From Alphaproteobacteria bacterium 32-64-14 (GTDB lineage Bacteria; Pseudomonadota; Alphaproteobacteria; Caulobacterales; Hyphomonadaceae), in the NCBI GenBank assembly GCA_002280725.1, contig NCEM01000001.1:62001-126000 (forward strand): a stretch of DNA of 64,000 bases, written 5' to 3'. Numbering within the stretch: position 1 is the first letter of the stretch; each line of letters opens with the position of its first letter. Under the pieces are notes generated by a model. It worked only from the letters and a program-made list of their open reading frames with translations. It had not been told where the DNA came from and made no database searches. The translations under genes were made by a program, and so were the position numbers. This document shows positions 1 to 8,862 of the stretch, piece after piece.

Positions 1-135
1 TGTGTCGACCTTCTCGAGGCCCTCATCGAGATTGGCGCCGGCCGCTTCCATTGAGCCATCGCGGAAGTAGTAGAAGCCCATCACGCCGAGAAACCCGACG
101 CAAAGCACAACAAGGATGGCGGTAAGGAGGCGCAT
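1..135 (-). CDS. small single-pass membrane protein, C-terminus beyond window
   Basis: Only the first 45 codons are inside the window. The protein starts MRLLTAILVVLCVGFLG and has one hydrophobic segment (about residues 3-22), then FRDGSMEAAGANLDEGLEK. The ATG at 133-135 is preceded by GGAGAG on the minus strand, a good ribosome-binding site. The layout (short N-terminus, one membrane helix, then RDGS with a polar tail) matches the next gene upstream on the same strand at 184-411, so the two look like tandem paralogues, probably co-transcribed. Function is unknown. Confidence 0.6.
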   Translation of the reverse strand, partial: MRLLTAILVVLCVGFLGVMGFYYFRDGSMEAAGANLDEGLEKVDT

Positions 136-183
136 TGGTCTCTCCGATGCCGGCACGGCGTGCCGAACGATTCAGCTTGATAC

Positions 184-411
184 TCAGGTGGCGTTGTCGC
201 CGTCGGTCGCCTTGTCGATGGCGGCGCCGGTATTCTGGACAATGTCGGTGGTCGTTTCGACGACGCTATCGCCAGCGCGGCCCAGCAGATTGTCCATGGA
301 TACGCCGGCGCCCTGCAGTGACCCGTCGCGGATCCAGAAAAACACGATCAGCGTCGCAAATGCGAAGACAGTGAAGACTGCGACAGCCCAAAGGGTGGAT
401 TTTGCGGTCAT
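184..411 (-). CDS. small single-pass membrane protein, paralogue of the neighbour
   Basis: The protein has 75 residues and starts MTAKSTLWAVAVFTVFAF. One membrane helix spans about residues 6-27, followed by IRDGSLQGAGVSMDN and a polar tail rich in T, D and A. The ATG at 409-411 is chosen because GAGGG lies seven bases upstream; an open frame continues further upstream but has no such site. It shares the motif F-x-x-R-D-G-S followed by AG and a conserved D with the gene at 1-135. A run of ten C residues on the coding strand lies 20 bases before the start. Function is unknown; the tail faces the periplasm or cytoplasm depending on orientation, which the sequence does not settle. Confidence 0.6.
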   Translation of the reverse strand: MTAKSTLWAVAVFTVFAFATLIVFFWIRDGSLQGAGVSMDNLLGRAGDSVVETTTDIVQNTGAAIDKATDGDNAT

Positions 412-430
412 GGCGATGTCCCTCTTGCTT

Positions 431-440
431 GGGGGGGGGG
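431..440. repeat. G10/C10 homopolymer tract in a 5' leader
   Basis: Ten consecutive G on the plus strand lie 20-29 bases upstream of the start codon of the 184-411 gene. I noticed no other mononucleotide run this long in the window. Such tracts can change length by slipped-strand mispairing and are also prone to sequencing error. Confidence 0.9.
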
Positions 441-506
441 AACGCCGGCATGGTGAATGAGTTCCGTTGCAGGAACCAAATCCCCGCAACGCTAACGCTG
501 AAACGC

Positions 507-2249
507 TTAAACCCTTGGGACAAACCGCCCGCGGAGTTCGTTTTTCATGATCTTGCCGTTGGCGTTGCGGGGCAGCGGATCACGCTGGATCTGGATTTCC
601 ACCGGCACTTTGAAACCAGCAATGCGCTGTGCGGCGAAGGCGCGGAGCTCGTCTTGCGTGGTGTTCATGTCAGGCTTCACTTGCACAACGGCGCCGACTT
701 CCTCACCCAGCACCTTGTGCGGGATGCCAACGACGGCAGCGTCCATGATGGCAGGGTGTGCGTAAAGCGCAGTCTCGACCTCGATACTGTAGACGTTCTC
801 GCCGCCGCGGATGAGCATGTCCTTTGCGCGGTCGGTGAGGAAGACGAAGTTCTCGTCATCCATGTAGCCGACATCGCCCGTGACGACCCAGCCATCGATG
901 TAGGTCTTGGCGGTGGCTTCGGGCTTGTTCCAGTAGAGCTTGCAGTTGTTGGGGCCCTTGACCCACAGCTCTCCCACCTGGTTTGGCCCGAGCGACTCTC
1001 CGTTTGCGCCGACGATCTTGAAATCCATCGCGACAGATGGCGCGCCGCATGAATCCGGCCGCAGCTCGTAGTCCCTGCCGAAGTTCACGCAGGAGGCGGC
1101 GCAGGTTTCGGTCATCCCCCAGCCATTCGAGGGGATCGCATCGGGAAAGCGCTTCTTGATGGTGGCGACCAGCGCCGGCGCGGAGGGCGCGCCGCCATAG
1201 CCGACGATGGTGATCGATGAGAGATCGTACTTGTCGCGATCAGGGTGTTCGAGCACCTGCCATGCGATGGCAGGAACGCCGCCGATGGTGGTGATCTTTT
1301 CGCGCTGGATTATGCCGAGCGCATCGCCGGGATCCCACTTGTACATCGTCACGATCCTGTCGGCGTTCATGATCGCCGGGACGAGGTTGGAGAACGCGCC
1401 GGTGGCGTGGAAAAACGGGATGGCGAGCAGCGCGACACGCTGGGGATCGACCTTGGGGTCGCGCACGGGCGGGGCTTCGCCCTGGCGCAGGAAGTGGCGC
1501 GCCTGGCAGGACATGCCGTTGAACACGTTCGAGATGATGGCGCGGTGCGTGGCGAGCGCGCCCTTGGGTTTGCCGGTGGTGCCGGAGGTGTACATGATGG
1601 TGGCGTCGTCGTCGGGCTGCACGTCTGCGTCGGGCGCAGAGACGGCCGGCAGGTTGGCCCAGCTCTTCGCCGGACCGATCATTCTTTCGAGCGAGACGAT
1701 GCTGGGGGCGGCTTCATCATCGCCGCCGCGCGCGACGATGATGGTCTTCAGCTGGGTCAGTTTCGGTAGGTGATCCCGGATACGCTCGAGCTTTTCGGGA
1801 TCGACGATGGCGACTTTTGCGCCTGAGTCAGCGAGGCCGTATTCAAGCTCCTCCCCTGTCCACCAGGAATTGAGCGGGGTGGAGACGGCGCCGATCAGCA
1901 GCGGGGCGAAGAACGACACCGGCCATTGCGGATAGTTGCGCATCACGACGGCGACACGGTCGCCCTTCTTCACGCCGAACTCGTTGCGCAGCTTGTTGGC
2001 GAGATGGACGGCGGCCTTGAAGTTGGCGCCGAAGGTGATCCGCTCGTCTTCGTAGACGATGTATTCGCGGCTCGCCCATTCCTGCGAGCCGATGACGATG
2101 TCCCGCAGGGTGAGCGGGGCGTTCTTGTAGGTTTTCAGCGTGACGCCGTTGATGGACTTTTCTTCGAGCTCGAACTTCGTGCCGGGCGCCGTCATCAGCG
2201 CATTGCACTGCGCGATGGACATGACGGGAAAGGGACGTTCGGCGGTCAT
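507..2249 (-). CDS. AMP-dependent acyl-CoA synthetase/ligase
   Basis: This 580-residue enzyme belongs to the ANL adenylate-forming superfamily. These proteins activate a carboxylic acid with ATP to an acyl-adenylate and transfer it to CoA. The phosphate-binding motif YTSGTTGKPKG is at residues 220-230. The hinge and C-terminal lid follow, with RGGENVYSIEVE and the catalytic lysine in NANGKIMK (about K566). Length is typical for fatty-acyl or aryl-CoA ligases. The ATG is preceded by GGGAG eight bases upstream. Substrate cannot be read from the sequence; a medium or long-chain fatty acid is plausible given the acyl-CoA dehydrogenase and crotonases elsewhere in the window. It is transcribed alone, towards the small membrane genes. 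Confidence 0.9.
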   Translation of the reverse strand: MTAERPFPVMSIAQCNALMTAPGTKFELEEKSINGVTLKTYKNAPLTLRDIVIGSQEWASREYIVYEDERITFGANFKAAVHLANKLRNEFGVKKGDRVAVVMRNYPQWPVSFFAPLLIGAVSTPLNSWWTGEELEYGLADSGAKVAIVDPEKLERIRDHLPKLTQLKTIIVARGGDDEAAPSIVSLERMIGPAKSWANLPAVSAPDADVQPDDDATIMYTSGTTGKPKGALATHRAIISNVFNGMSCQARHFLRQGEAPPVRDPKVDPQRVALLAIPFFHATGAFSNLVPAIMNADRIVTMYKWDPGDALGIIQREKITTIGGVPAIAWQVLEHPDRDKYDLSSITIVGYGGAPSAPALVATIKKRFPDAIPSNGWGMTETCAASCVNFGRDYELRPDSCGAPSVAMDFKIVGANGESLGPNQVGELWVKGPNNCKLYWNKPEATAKTYIDGWVVTGDVGYMDDENFVFLTDRAKDMLIRGGENVYSIEVETALYAHPAIMDAAVVGIPHKVLGEEVGAVVQVKPDMNTTQDELRAFAAQRIAGFKVPVEIQIQRDPLPRNANGKIMKNELRGRFVPRV

Positions 2250-2361
2250 ACGTTAGCTCCCAGGTCGTTTCTTTTGTGTCTTGTTGCCCGGCACACTAGC
2301 CGCGCGCCGCGTCTTGCGACAATAGAATAGGACTTGCGCCGCAGTGCGGCATGCGCAGGGA

Positions 2362-2871
2362 ATGAGCGTGGGCGACGTTTCGATCATCGATGCCGGAGAG
2401 GCCCACCTTGCGGGCATCACCACGATCTTCAATCACGCCGTGCGCGAAACCTTCTCGATCTGGTCGGAGGCGGAAACGACGGTGGAGCAGCGGCGCAACT
2501 GGATGGCGGGGCGCAGGCAGGCCGGGTTTCCTGTGCTGGCAGCTATCGATCCGGGGCGGACTGCGGTGCTGGGCTATGGCAGCTTTGGCGTGTTCCGCGA
2601 TTTTCCCGGTTACGCGAAGACGGTGGAGCATTCGGTTTATGTCGCGCCGGATGCGCAGCGGCGCGGCGTCGGTGCGGCCATACTCGCTGAGCTGATCAAG
2701 CGGGCGAAGGGCATGGGGATGGACACGATGGTGGGCGCGGTGGATTCCGCAAACACCGGCTCCATGGCACTGCATACCAAGGCGGGGTTCGAGCTTCAGG
2801 GGACGCTGAAAGGCGTGGGCCGCAAGTTCGGCAAGCGGCTGGACCTGGCGTTTCTCGTCAAGGCGCTCTGA
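2362..2871 (+). CDS. GNAT family N-acetyltransferase (phosphinothricin acetyltransferase-like)
   Basis: About 169 residues with a GNAT fold. The acetyl-CoA loop is visible as VAPDAQRRGVGAAI (the R/Q-x-x-G-x-G/A motif), followed by VGAVDSANTGSMALHTKAGF, the block typical of the phosphinothricin/methionine sulfoximine acetyltransferase branch (Pat/MnaT-like). These enzymes N-acetylate amino-acid analogues. The start is uncertain: GTG 2344, ATG 2362 and GTG 2368 are in frame, and AGGGA at 2357-2361 is best spaced for GTG 2368. It ends three bases before the stop of the convergent AEC permease gene. Confidence 0.82.
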   Translation: MSVGDVSIIDAGEAHLAGITTIFNHAVRETFSIWSEAETTVEQRRNWMAGRRQAGFPVLAAIDPGRTAVLGYGSFGVFRDFPGYAKTVEHSVYVAPDAQRRGVGAAILAELIKRAKGMGMDTMVGAVDSANTGSMALHTKAGFELQGTLKGVGRKFGKRLDLAFLVKAL

Positions 2872-2873
2872 CC

Positions 2874-3797
2874 TTACCGGACCAGCGACATCAGCCACAG
2901 TGTCAGCGGGATCGTGACCAGGCTCAGCAGGGTGGTGAGCGTGATGATGTTCGCCATCAGGCGGGAATCGCCGCCGAGCTGGCGCGCGAGGATATAGGCG
3001 GAGGTGGCGACCGGGGCGGCGACGCAGATCATCGCGACCTGCAGCGCCATGCCATCGAGGCCGATAGCGAAGGCCAGACCGAAGGTGACGGCGGGCATCA
3101 CGGCGAGGCGCAGCACGACGCCGGCGGCCAGTGGCCATTTCGCCTCCTGCATCGCGCGGAAATCGAGGGCGGCGCCAACGCAGATGAGGCCAAGCGAGAT
3201 GGTGGCGTCGCCCAGCAGGTTCAGGGTGTCGCCCACCGGCTCGCTGATGCGGACGCCGGACTGGATCAGGATGATGGCCAGCAGCGTGGACAGGATCAGC
3301 GGGTTGGTGGCGATGGAGCGGATGACCTGGCGGAACGGCGCGGGGCGCGAGCCGGCATAGCGGCTGAGCACCAGCACGCTGAGGATGTTGTTGATCGGCA
3401 CCAGAACGGCGAAGCCAACCGCGGAGAGCGCGACGCCTGCCTCGCCATGCAGCCCGGAGATGACGCCAAGCGCGACATAGCCATTCCAGCGCAGGCCGGC
3501 CTGAAAGACGCTGGAGAATTGGGGGCCGTCGCGGGTGAGCAGCGGGCGGGCCAGGATGATCAACGCGGCCATGGTGATCACCGTACCGGCCAGCACCTGC
3601 CCCAGCATCAGCGCATCCACGCCGGCGAACGAGCCCTCCATGATGCTCATGAACATCAGGGGCGGAAACAGGACGAAATAGGTGAGCCGTTCCAGCGCGG
3701 CCCAGCCATCGGGCTGGAGCAGGCTGTAGCGGCGCAGCACGGCGCCCAGCGCGATCAGCGTGAAGACGGGCACAAGCGAAAGGACAACGTCCAGCAT
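2874..3797 (-). CDS. AEC family transporter (auxin efflux carrier-like permease)
   Basis: About 307 residues, almost wholly hydrophobic, with ten likely membrane helices in two halves, as in the AEC/MdcF family of the bile acid-sodium symporter superfamily. The N-terminus MLDVVLSLVPVFTLIALG and the motif RWNGYVALGV in the middle are typical. Members export or import small organic acids such as malonate or malate; the substrate here is unknown. ATG at 3797 is preferred over an in-frame TTG at 3827. It is convergent with the acetyltransferase gene. Confidence 0.85.
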   Translation of the reverse strand: MLDVVLSLVPVFTLIALGAVLRRYSLLQPDGWAALERLTYFVLFPPLMFMSIMEGSFAGVDALMLGQVLAGTVITMAALIILARPLLTRDGPQFSSVFQAGLRWNGYVALGVISGLHGEAGVALSAVGFAVLVPINNILSVLVLSRYAGSRPAPFRQVIRSIATNPLILSTLLAIILIQSGVRISEPVGDTLNLLGDATISLGLICVGAALDFRAMQEAKWPLAAGVVLRLAVMPAVTFGLAFAIGLDGMALQVAMICVAAPVATSAYILARQLGGDSRLMANIITLTTLLSLVTIPLTLWLMSLVR

Positions 3798-3946
3798 CGC
3801 GCTGTTCTGGCAGAGTCCGGAGCGCAAATCGAGCGGACCAATCGCGGCAGGCTATCTGCTGCGCGGCAGTAGCGCATGCTGCGGGAGCTGATAGTGTCGC
3901 ATCGGGCGAGGGACGCCCTTTCGGGACAGGTATCGGGGACGGACAT

Positions 3947-4354
3947 ATGCGCAAGCTGGCTGTTTCCATCGCGTGCGCCGCCTTGACGGCGGCCCCGGCG
4001 ATGGCCGACGAGATGTGGAAGACCGACATCGGCACGATGATCTGGGAAGACGACTACGATGGCGGCGCGATCTTCATGGTAGAAGTCGGCGGGAAGCCGG
4101 TGCGCTTCTACATCGAGGGCCTGACCGGCAGCGATGAATCGCGTGGCAACTTCACCGGCTACTGGATCAACACGGATGATGAGCAGCTGTGCTCGTCGCA
4201 GATGGCGGGACCCGATGGCACGGCGAGCCGGACGTGGGGCCGGGTCAGCCTCACCTTCCTCGATCCCGCTTTCCCGAGCGACTGGGTGCTGCTGGCGAGT
4301 GACTGCCTCGCGGAACCCAGCATCCCGCTGACGGGCCGGACCGTCACAGGCTGA
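3947..4354 (+). CDS. small secreted protein of unknown function
   Basis: The 135-residue product starts with a clear Sec signal peptide, MRKLAVSIACAALTAAPAMA, with probable cleavage after AMA at residue 20. The mature part is acidic and contains two cysteines (in QLCSSQ and SDCLAE) that could form a disulfide in the periplasm, plus a GTASRTWGRVSLTFLD segment suggesting beta strands. I do not recognise the family. The leader has GGGGAC just upstream of the ATG. It stands alone 90 bases before the SLC13 transporter gene. Confidence 0.7.
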   Translation: MRKLAVSIACAALTAAPAMADEMWKTDIGTMIWEDDYDGGAIFMVEVGGKPVRFYIEGLTGSDESRGNFTGYWINTDDEQLCSSQMAGPDGTASRTWGRVSLTFLDPAFPSDWVLLASDCLAEPSIPLTGRTVTG

Positions 4355-4444
4355 TTGGGCCTGCCGCGCGCTTCCACGCGCGCGAGCACATGCTAGGGTC
4401 ATGATCCGAATCCCGCTCCGGGAGCTGTCGAGGATCGGCGCTGC

Positions 4445-6031
4445 ATGTCCGAAACACCCGCACCATCGGAGCTGTCCGCAGGTCAGGGACGCACCGCGCA
4501 GATCGGCTTGCTGCTCGGGCCTGTGCTTGCACTGGTGATCCTCGCGCTTCCAATTGCGGGGCTGGCGTGGGAGGGGCGGCTGGTGCTGGCCCTGCTCGTG
4601 CTGATGGGCACGTGGTGGGTGACGGAAGCGATACCGCTTGCGGCCACTGCCCTGCTTCCCATCATCGCCATTCCGCTGATCGGCGTCGAGGTGACTGTCG
4701 GCGGGCGCGGGCAGCTGGTGTGCGCCACGGACGGTGTATGCCTTCAGGGCTTCAGCGAGGCGCCGGCGTTTGTGCGTACGTTGGGGTTGGGCGATCTTGG
4801 CGCGTATTATTCCAATCCGGTCGTGCTGCTCTACATTGGCGGCTTCCTGCTTGGCATCGCAATTGAACGCTGGGGGCTTTCCACGCGCATTGCCTATGGG
4901 CTGGTGGCGCGCGGTGGGGCGCGGCCGGGGCTGATGCTGGCAGGATTCATCGCGGCGGCAGGTTTCATCTCGATGTGGATCTCCAACACATCGACGTCGC
5001 TGATCCTGACGCCGCTCGCGCTGTCGGTTGCGGCGGGGTCGGCCATCGGTGGCCGGGAAGATCCGAAGTTTGCAGCGGCGCTGGTTTTGGCGGTCGCCTA
5101 CGCGGCGACTGTTGGCGGGCTTGCAACGCCGATCGGCACCCCACCAAATGGCATCGCCCTCACCCAGCTTCGCCAGCAGGGCGTTGAGGTGTCCTTCGGT
5201 CAATGGATGGCGATCGGCGTGCCTGTTGTTCTGGTGCTGCTGCCAGTGGCGTGGGTCATCCTGTCGCGCGGGCTGAAGGTGGACGCCAAGGGCGCAGCGG
5301 GCGCTCAGGCGCGCGTGCGTGACGAGCTTGCGAAGCTGGGTCCGCTATCGGCGCCAGAGGCGCGCGTGGCGATGATCTTCTTCCTGATCGCCGGGCTCTG
5401 GATGATCTCGACGCTGGTGGCGGACTGGATTGGCGCCGTGCTGCTGGATGGCGGACGCATCGACGGGGGGCATGTCGATACGATCATCTCCACCATTGGC
5501 GCACTGCTGTTGTTCATCGTGCCAGCGGGCGGGCGCGAGAGGCGGCCGCTGCTGGTCTGGGCCGATGCGCAGAAGATTCCGTGGGGCATCCTGCTGCTGT
5601 TCGGCGGCGGACTTGCGCTGGCGGCGGCGGCCGACCTTTCGGGGTTGTCGCCGTGGCTGGCCGGTGGGCTGACGGGGCTTTCCGATCTGCATCCGGCCAT
5701 CGTGATCTTCTTGATTGGGCTGCTGGTGATCATCATCACGGAGTTTGCCTCCAACATCGCGACAATCTCGCTGATGGGGCCGGTGCTGTTCTCTGTCGCA
5801 TCCAGCAATCCCTCGCTGGGGGCGGCGTCCTTCATCGTGCCGGCGGCCATGGCGGCGTCGATGGGCTTTGCGATGCCAGTGGGATCGGCGTCCAACGCCA
5901 TCGCCTATGGCACGGGCAAGGTGCGGCAGGCGGACATGATCCGGCGCGGCCTGTTGATGAACCTGTGCGCGCTGATCGTGTTGACGATTGTAGGCATGAC
6001 GCTGGCGCCGATGGTTCTGGGAGCCGGTTAA
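4445..6031 (+). CDS. SLC13/DASS family sodium:carboxylate symporter
   Basis: This 528-residue inner-membrane transporter has 11-12 hydrophobic segments. Both DASS signature motifs are present: the first SNT motif in WISNTSTSLILTPLA (about residues 178-193) and the second in TEFASNIATISLMGP (about 433-447). In VcINDY-type transporters these loops bind sodium and the carboxylate. The SASNAIAYGTG block near the C-terminus also fits. The likely substrate is a dicarboxylate such as succinate, or sulfate; this cannot be decided by eye. A hydrophilic tail of about 20 residues precedes the first helix. Confidence 0.88.
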   Translation: MSETPAPSELSAGQGRTAQIGLLLGPVLALVILALPIAGLAWEGRLVLALLVLMGTWWVTEAIPLAATALLPIIAIPLIGVEVTVGGRGQLVCATDGVCLQGFSEAPAFVRTLGLGDLGAYYSNPVVLLYIGGFLLGIAIERWGLSTRIAYGLVARGGARPGLMLAGFIAAAGFISMWISNTSTSLILTPLALSVAAGSAIGGREDPKFAAALVLAVAYAATVGGLATPIGTPPNGIALTQLRQQGVEVSFGQWMAIGVPVVLVLLPVAWVILSRGLKVDAKGAAGAQARVRDELAKLGPLSAPEARVAMIFFLIAGLWMISTLVADWIGAVLLDGGRIDGGHVDTIISTIGALLLFIVPAGGRERRPLLVWADAQKIPWGILLLFGGGLALAAAADLSGLSPWLAGGLTGLSDLHPAIVIFLIGLLVIIITEFASNIATISLMGPVLFSVASSNPSLGAASFIVPAAMAASMGFAMPVGSASNAIAYGTGKVRQADMIRRGLLMNLCALIVLTIVGMTLAPMVLGAG

Positions 6032-6083
6032 GGGGCGTTAACCAAATCGGCGGCAGACTCCGTGATGGAGGACAGCGCACGCC

Positions 6084-7541
6084 ATGCAGGCTTTCGACCT
6101 TATCGTGATCGGTTCCGGCCCGGCCGGACGGCGCGCAGCCGTGCAGGCGGCGAAGCTGAAGAAATCCGTTCTGGTGATTGAAAAGGGCCGGCGCGTTGGC
6201 GGCGTGTGCGTACATACCGGCACGATCCCCTCCAAAACATTGCGCGAGACTGTGCTGAACCTGTCGGGCTGGCGCGAGCGCGGCTTCTACGGGCGGGCGC
6301 ATCGCAACAAGCAGACAATTACGGCGGACGATCTGCGCCGCAGGCTGGCAATGACGCTGGACCACGAAGTCGAAGTGCTGGAGCACCAATTCGCGCGCAA
6401 TGGCGTAAGCTGGGTACACGGCGCGGCGCGGTTCATCGACCCGCTGCATGTCGAGGTTGCGACGGACACAGGATTGCAGCGCTTCACGGCGCCGCGCTTC
6501 ATCATCGCTGTCGGCACCGAGCCGCATCGCCCGGCGCACATTCCGTTCGACGGCGAGGCGATCCTCGACCCGGACGAGATCCTGGAACTCAAGCGCCTGC
6601 CCCGTTCGCTGGCGATCATTGGCGGCGGCGTGATCGGGATGGAGTATGCGACGATCTTCTCGGCGCTGGACGTCAAGGTGACGGTGATCGACCCGGCAGA
6701 GCGCCTGCTGCCGTTCATCGATCGCGAACTGGTGGACGAGTTCATCCATGACCTGCGCGACAGGGGCATGAGCCTGCGCCTGGAATCCAAAGTGAAGCGC
6801 GTGACGCGGCAGGGCGACGCCTGCCTGATCGAGCTTGAGGACATGCGCGAGATCTGGAGCGAGATGGTTCTGTTCGCCGCGGGCCGCAGGGGCGCGACGG
6901 ACTCGCTGGAGCTGGAGAATGCCGGTCTTTCTGCGGATGAGCGCGGCAAGATCACGGTTGACGGCAACACGTTCCGCACCAAGCAGCCGCACATTCACGC
7001 AGTCGGCGATGTGATCGGCTTTCCGAGTCTGGCCTCGACCTCGATGGAGCAAGGGCGCATTGCGGCATGCCATGCGTTCGACGCGCCCGCGCAGGCGCCG
7101 CCGGAGTTCTTCCCGTACGGTATCTATTCCGTTCCCGAGATGTCGATCATCGGCATGACCGAGGAACAGGTGCGGCAGAAAGCGATCCCTTATGAGTGCG
7201 GCATCGCGCGCTTCCGCGAGACGGCGCGCGGGCAGATCATGGGGCTGAATTCGGGCTTCATGAAGATGATCTTCGCGCAGGAGACGCGGCGTCTGCTGGG
7301 CGTGCATATCGTGGGTGAAGGCGCGACGGAGCTGATCCACATCGGCCAGGCCGTGCTGAACCTTGGTGGCACGCTGGACTATTTCGTCGAGAACACGTTC
7401 AACTATCCAACGCTGGCCGAGGCCTACAAGATCGCAGCGCTGGACGCCTGGAACCGCATGCCACGCCGGCAGCCGAGCGTCGCCGTGCATGATGACGCGA
7501 TGGCGGCGCTGGAGCGCTTTGCGAAGGCTGCGCGGGGGTAG
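6084..7541 (+). CDS. sthA: soluble pyridine nucleotide transhydrogenase (Si-specific)
   Basis: This 485-residue flavoprotein of the disulfide reductase family probably interconverts NADPH and NADH in the cytoplasm. The FAD-binding motif GSGPAGRRAA is at residues 10-19 and the NAD(P) motif IGGGVIGMEYA at about 179-189. The redox-active pair of disulfide reductases is broken: only C42 of GGVCVHTGTIPSK is present and the second cysteine is T47. This is the hallmark of SthA rather than lipoamide dehydrogenase. The C-terminal NYPTLAEAYKIAALDA also matches SthA. It starts 53 bases after the SLC13 gene on the same strand and may be co-transcribed with it. Confidence 0.88.
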   Translation: MQAFDLIVIGSGPAGRRAAVQAAKLKKSVLVIEKGRRVGGVCVHTGTIPSKTLRETVLNLSGWRERGFYGRAHRNKQTITADDLRRRLAMTLDHEVEVLEHQFARNGVSWVHGAARFIDPLHVEVATDTGLQRFTAPRFIIAVGTEPHRPAHIPFDGEAILDPDEILELKRLPRSLAIIGGGVIGMEYATIFSALDVKVTVIDPAERLLPFIDRELVDEFIHDLRDRGMSLRLESKVKRVTRQGDACLIELEDMREIWSEMVLFAAGRRGATDSLELENAGLSADERGKITVDGNTFRTKQPHIHAVGDVIGFPSLASTSMEQGRIAACHAFDAPAQAPPEFFPYGIYSVPEMSIIGMTEEQVRQKAIPYECGIARFRETARGQIMGLNSGFMKMIFAQETRRLLGVHIVGEGATELIHIGQAVLNLGGTLDYFVENTFNYPTLAEAYKIAALDAWNRMPRRQPSVAVHDDAMAALERFAKAARG

Positions 7542-7611
7542 CCCAACTTCAGCAAGACTTGCAAAGTGGCTCTGGGCCAGCTTGCATCACCCTGGATTGC
7601 AGAGGTGAGCC

Positions 7612-8469
7612 ATGCCGGCCGAGGACACGCCACGCAGCTATGAAGCACGCCTGCTTCGGGTGCTGGCGTATATCTACGACAATCTCGACGGCGACCTGAG
7701 CCTTGATACGCTGGCGGAAGTCGCCTGCATGTCGCGCTTTCACTGGCATCGCGTTTTTCGCGCGATGACCGGCGAGACGCTGGCGGACGCCATCCGGCGC
7801 ATCCGCATGGCGAAGGCGGCCAATGCGCTGGTGCATGACAGCGAGGCGCCCGTGGCCGATGTCGCCGGACGGCATGGCTATCCCAACGCCGCCAGTTTCT
7901 CGCGCACGTTCAGCGCGGCGCATGGCCTCTCCCCTGCCGAATTTCGTGAGCTTGGCGTCCAGGTCGCCAGCGAGCTTCAACACAATGACGGAGCCAACGG
8001 CATGTATCCCGTAATCATCGAGACGTTTCAGCCCGCCCGCGCCTCCGGCGTGCTGCACACGGGAGCGCCGATGGAGATCGGTCGCGCCTTCCAGACGCTG
8101 GGCGGCATCATCGCGGCGCGCAACCTGTTCGCCCATGCGCGCGGGATGGTGGCTGTCTATCACGACGCGCCGGGGTCGAAGCCGGAAGCCGATCTGCGGG
8201 CGCACGCGGCGCTGATCGTGACGGATGGCTTTCCAGGAAACATTGACGGGCTGGAATACTTTGAGCTCGTGGGCGGCAGGTATGCCGTCATGCAGCACAG
8301 GGGGCCTTACGCGACGCTGGGCGCGGCGTGGCAGTGGCTGTACGGCAAATGGCTGCCGCAATCGGGCGAGGAGCCGCGCGATGCGCCGCCGTTTGAACTC
8401 TACGTCAACGATCCGCGCGACACGCCGCCGGACCAGCTGAGAACGGATATCCGGTTGCCGCTCAAATAG
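7612..8469 (+). CDS. AraC family transcriptional regulator with GyrI-like effector domain
   Basis: The 285-residue protein has an N-terminal AraC double helix-turn-helix (about residues 14-112; SLDTLAEVACMSRFHWHRVF and GYPNAASFSRTF are the two recognition regions). A C-terminal GyrI/SOB-like small-molecule-binding domain follows (about 127-285, ending in RTDIRLPL). The order resembles Rob and SoxS-GyrI fusions that sense hydrophobic compounds and control stress or efflux genes. The target is unknown; it lies between sthA and the convergent DoxX/fbp pair. Confidence 0.88.
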   Translation: MPAEDTPRSYEARLLRVLAYIYDNLDGDLSLDTLAEVACMSRFHWHRVFRAMTGETLADAIRRIRMAKAANALVHDSEAPVADVAGRHGYPNAASFSRTFSAAHGLSPAEFRELGVQVASELQHNDGANGMYPVIIETFQPARASGVLHTGAPMEIGRAFQTLGGIIAARNLFAHARGMVAVYHDAPGSKPEADLRAHAALIVTDGFPGNIDGLEYFELVGGRYAVMQHRGPYATLGAAWQWLYGKWLPQSGEEPRDAPPFELYVNDPRDTPPDQLRTDIRLPLK

Positions 8470-8862
8470 CTAAACGGCGTCGCGCCTGCGTGTCGAGGCC
8501 CAGATGATCCAGATGAGGATCGGCTGGAACAGCAGCCTGCCCCACAGGACGGCGGGACCGAGCGACTGGTATTTGTCGGCCTCGATCAGCATCTGGATGT
8601 GAACGGGCGTGACGCAGATGGTGAGTGCGATGAGGCACCAGCCCGCGATGTGCCGCCAGGGTTTGTAGAGAAGCGCGAGCGCGCCAGCGATCTCGCAGAC
8701 GCCGGTGAGGTAAACCATTTCGCGCGGGAACGGCACGTAAGGCGGCACAACAGACGTGAACATGTTCGTCAGAACGAAATGTCCGATGCCGCCCACGACG
8801 AACCAGACGACGACCAGAACGCGGCCCCACATGCGCCAGGCGCTGTGCGTGGCGGGGCTCAT
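8470..8862 (-). CDS. DoxX-like small membrane protein
   Basis: The 130-residue protein has four predicted membrane helices and the glycine-rich GIGHFVL and [17 protein letters not shown] segments usual in DoxX-like proteins. Its ATG overlaps the stop codon of the upstream fbp gene by four bases (ATGA), so it is translationally coupled to fbp. DoxX family members are poorly characterised integral membrane proteins linked to redox stress; why it is coupled to a gluconeogenic enzyme is not clear. Confidence 0.75.
   Translation of the reverse strand: MSPATHSAWRMWGRVLVVVWFVVGGIGHFVLTNMFTSVVPPYVPFPREMVYLTGVCEIAGALALLYKPWRHIAGWCLIALTICVTPVHIQMLIEADKYQSLGPAVLWGRLLFQPILIWIIWASTRRRDAV

Noticed and set aside
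4365..4382. Terminator after the small secreted protein gene
   Set aside because: CGCGCG-CTTCCA-CGCGCG can pair, but simple CG repeats arise often in this DNA and no T-run follows.
6028..6041. CtrA box upstream of sthA
   Set aside because: TTAA-N6-TTAA is one base short of the canonical spacing of seven, and the first TTAA overlaps the preceding stop codon, so it is probably chance.
6084..7541. Dihydrolipoamide dehydrogenase or mercuric reductase
   Set aside because: The second redox cysteine is replaced by threonine (C42, T47), and the C-terminal block matches soluble transhydrogenase.
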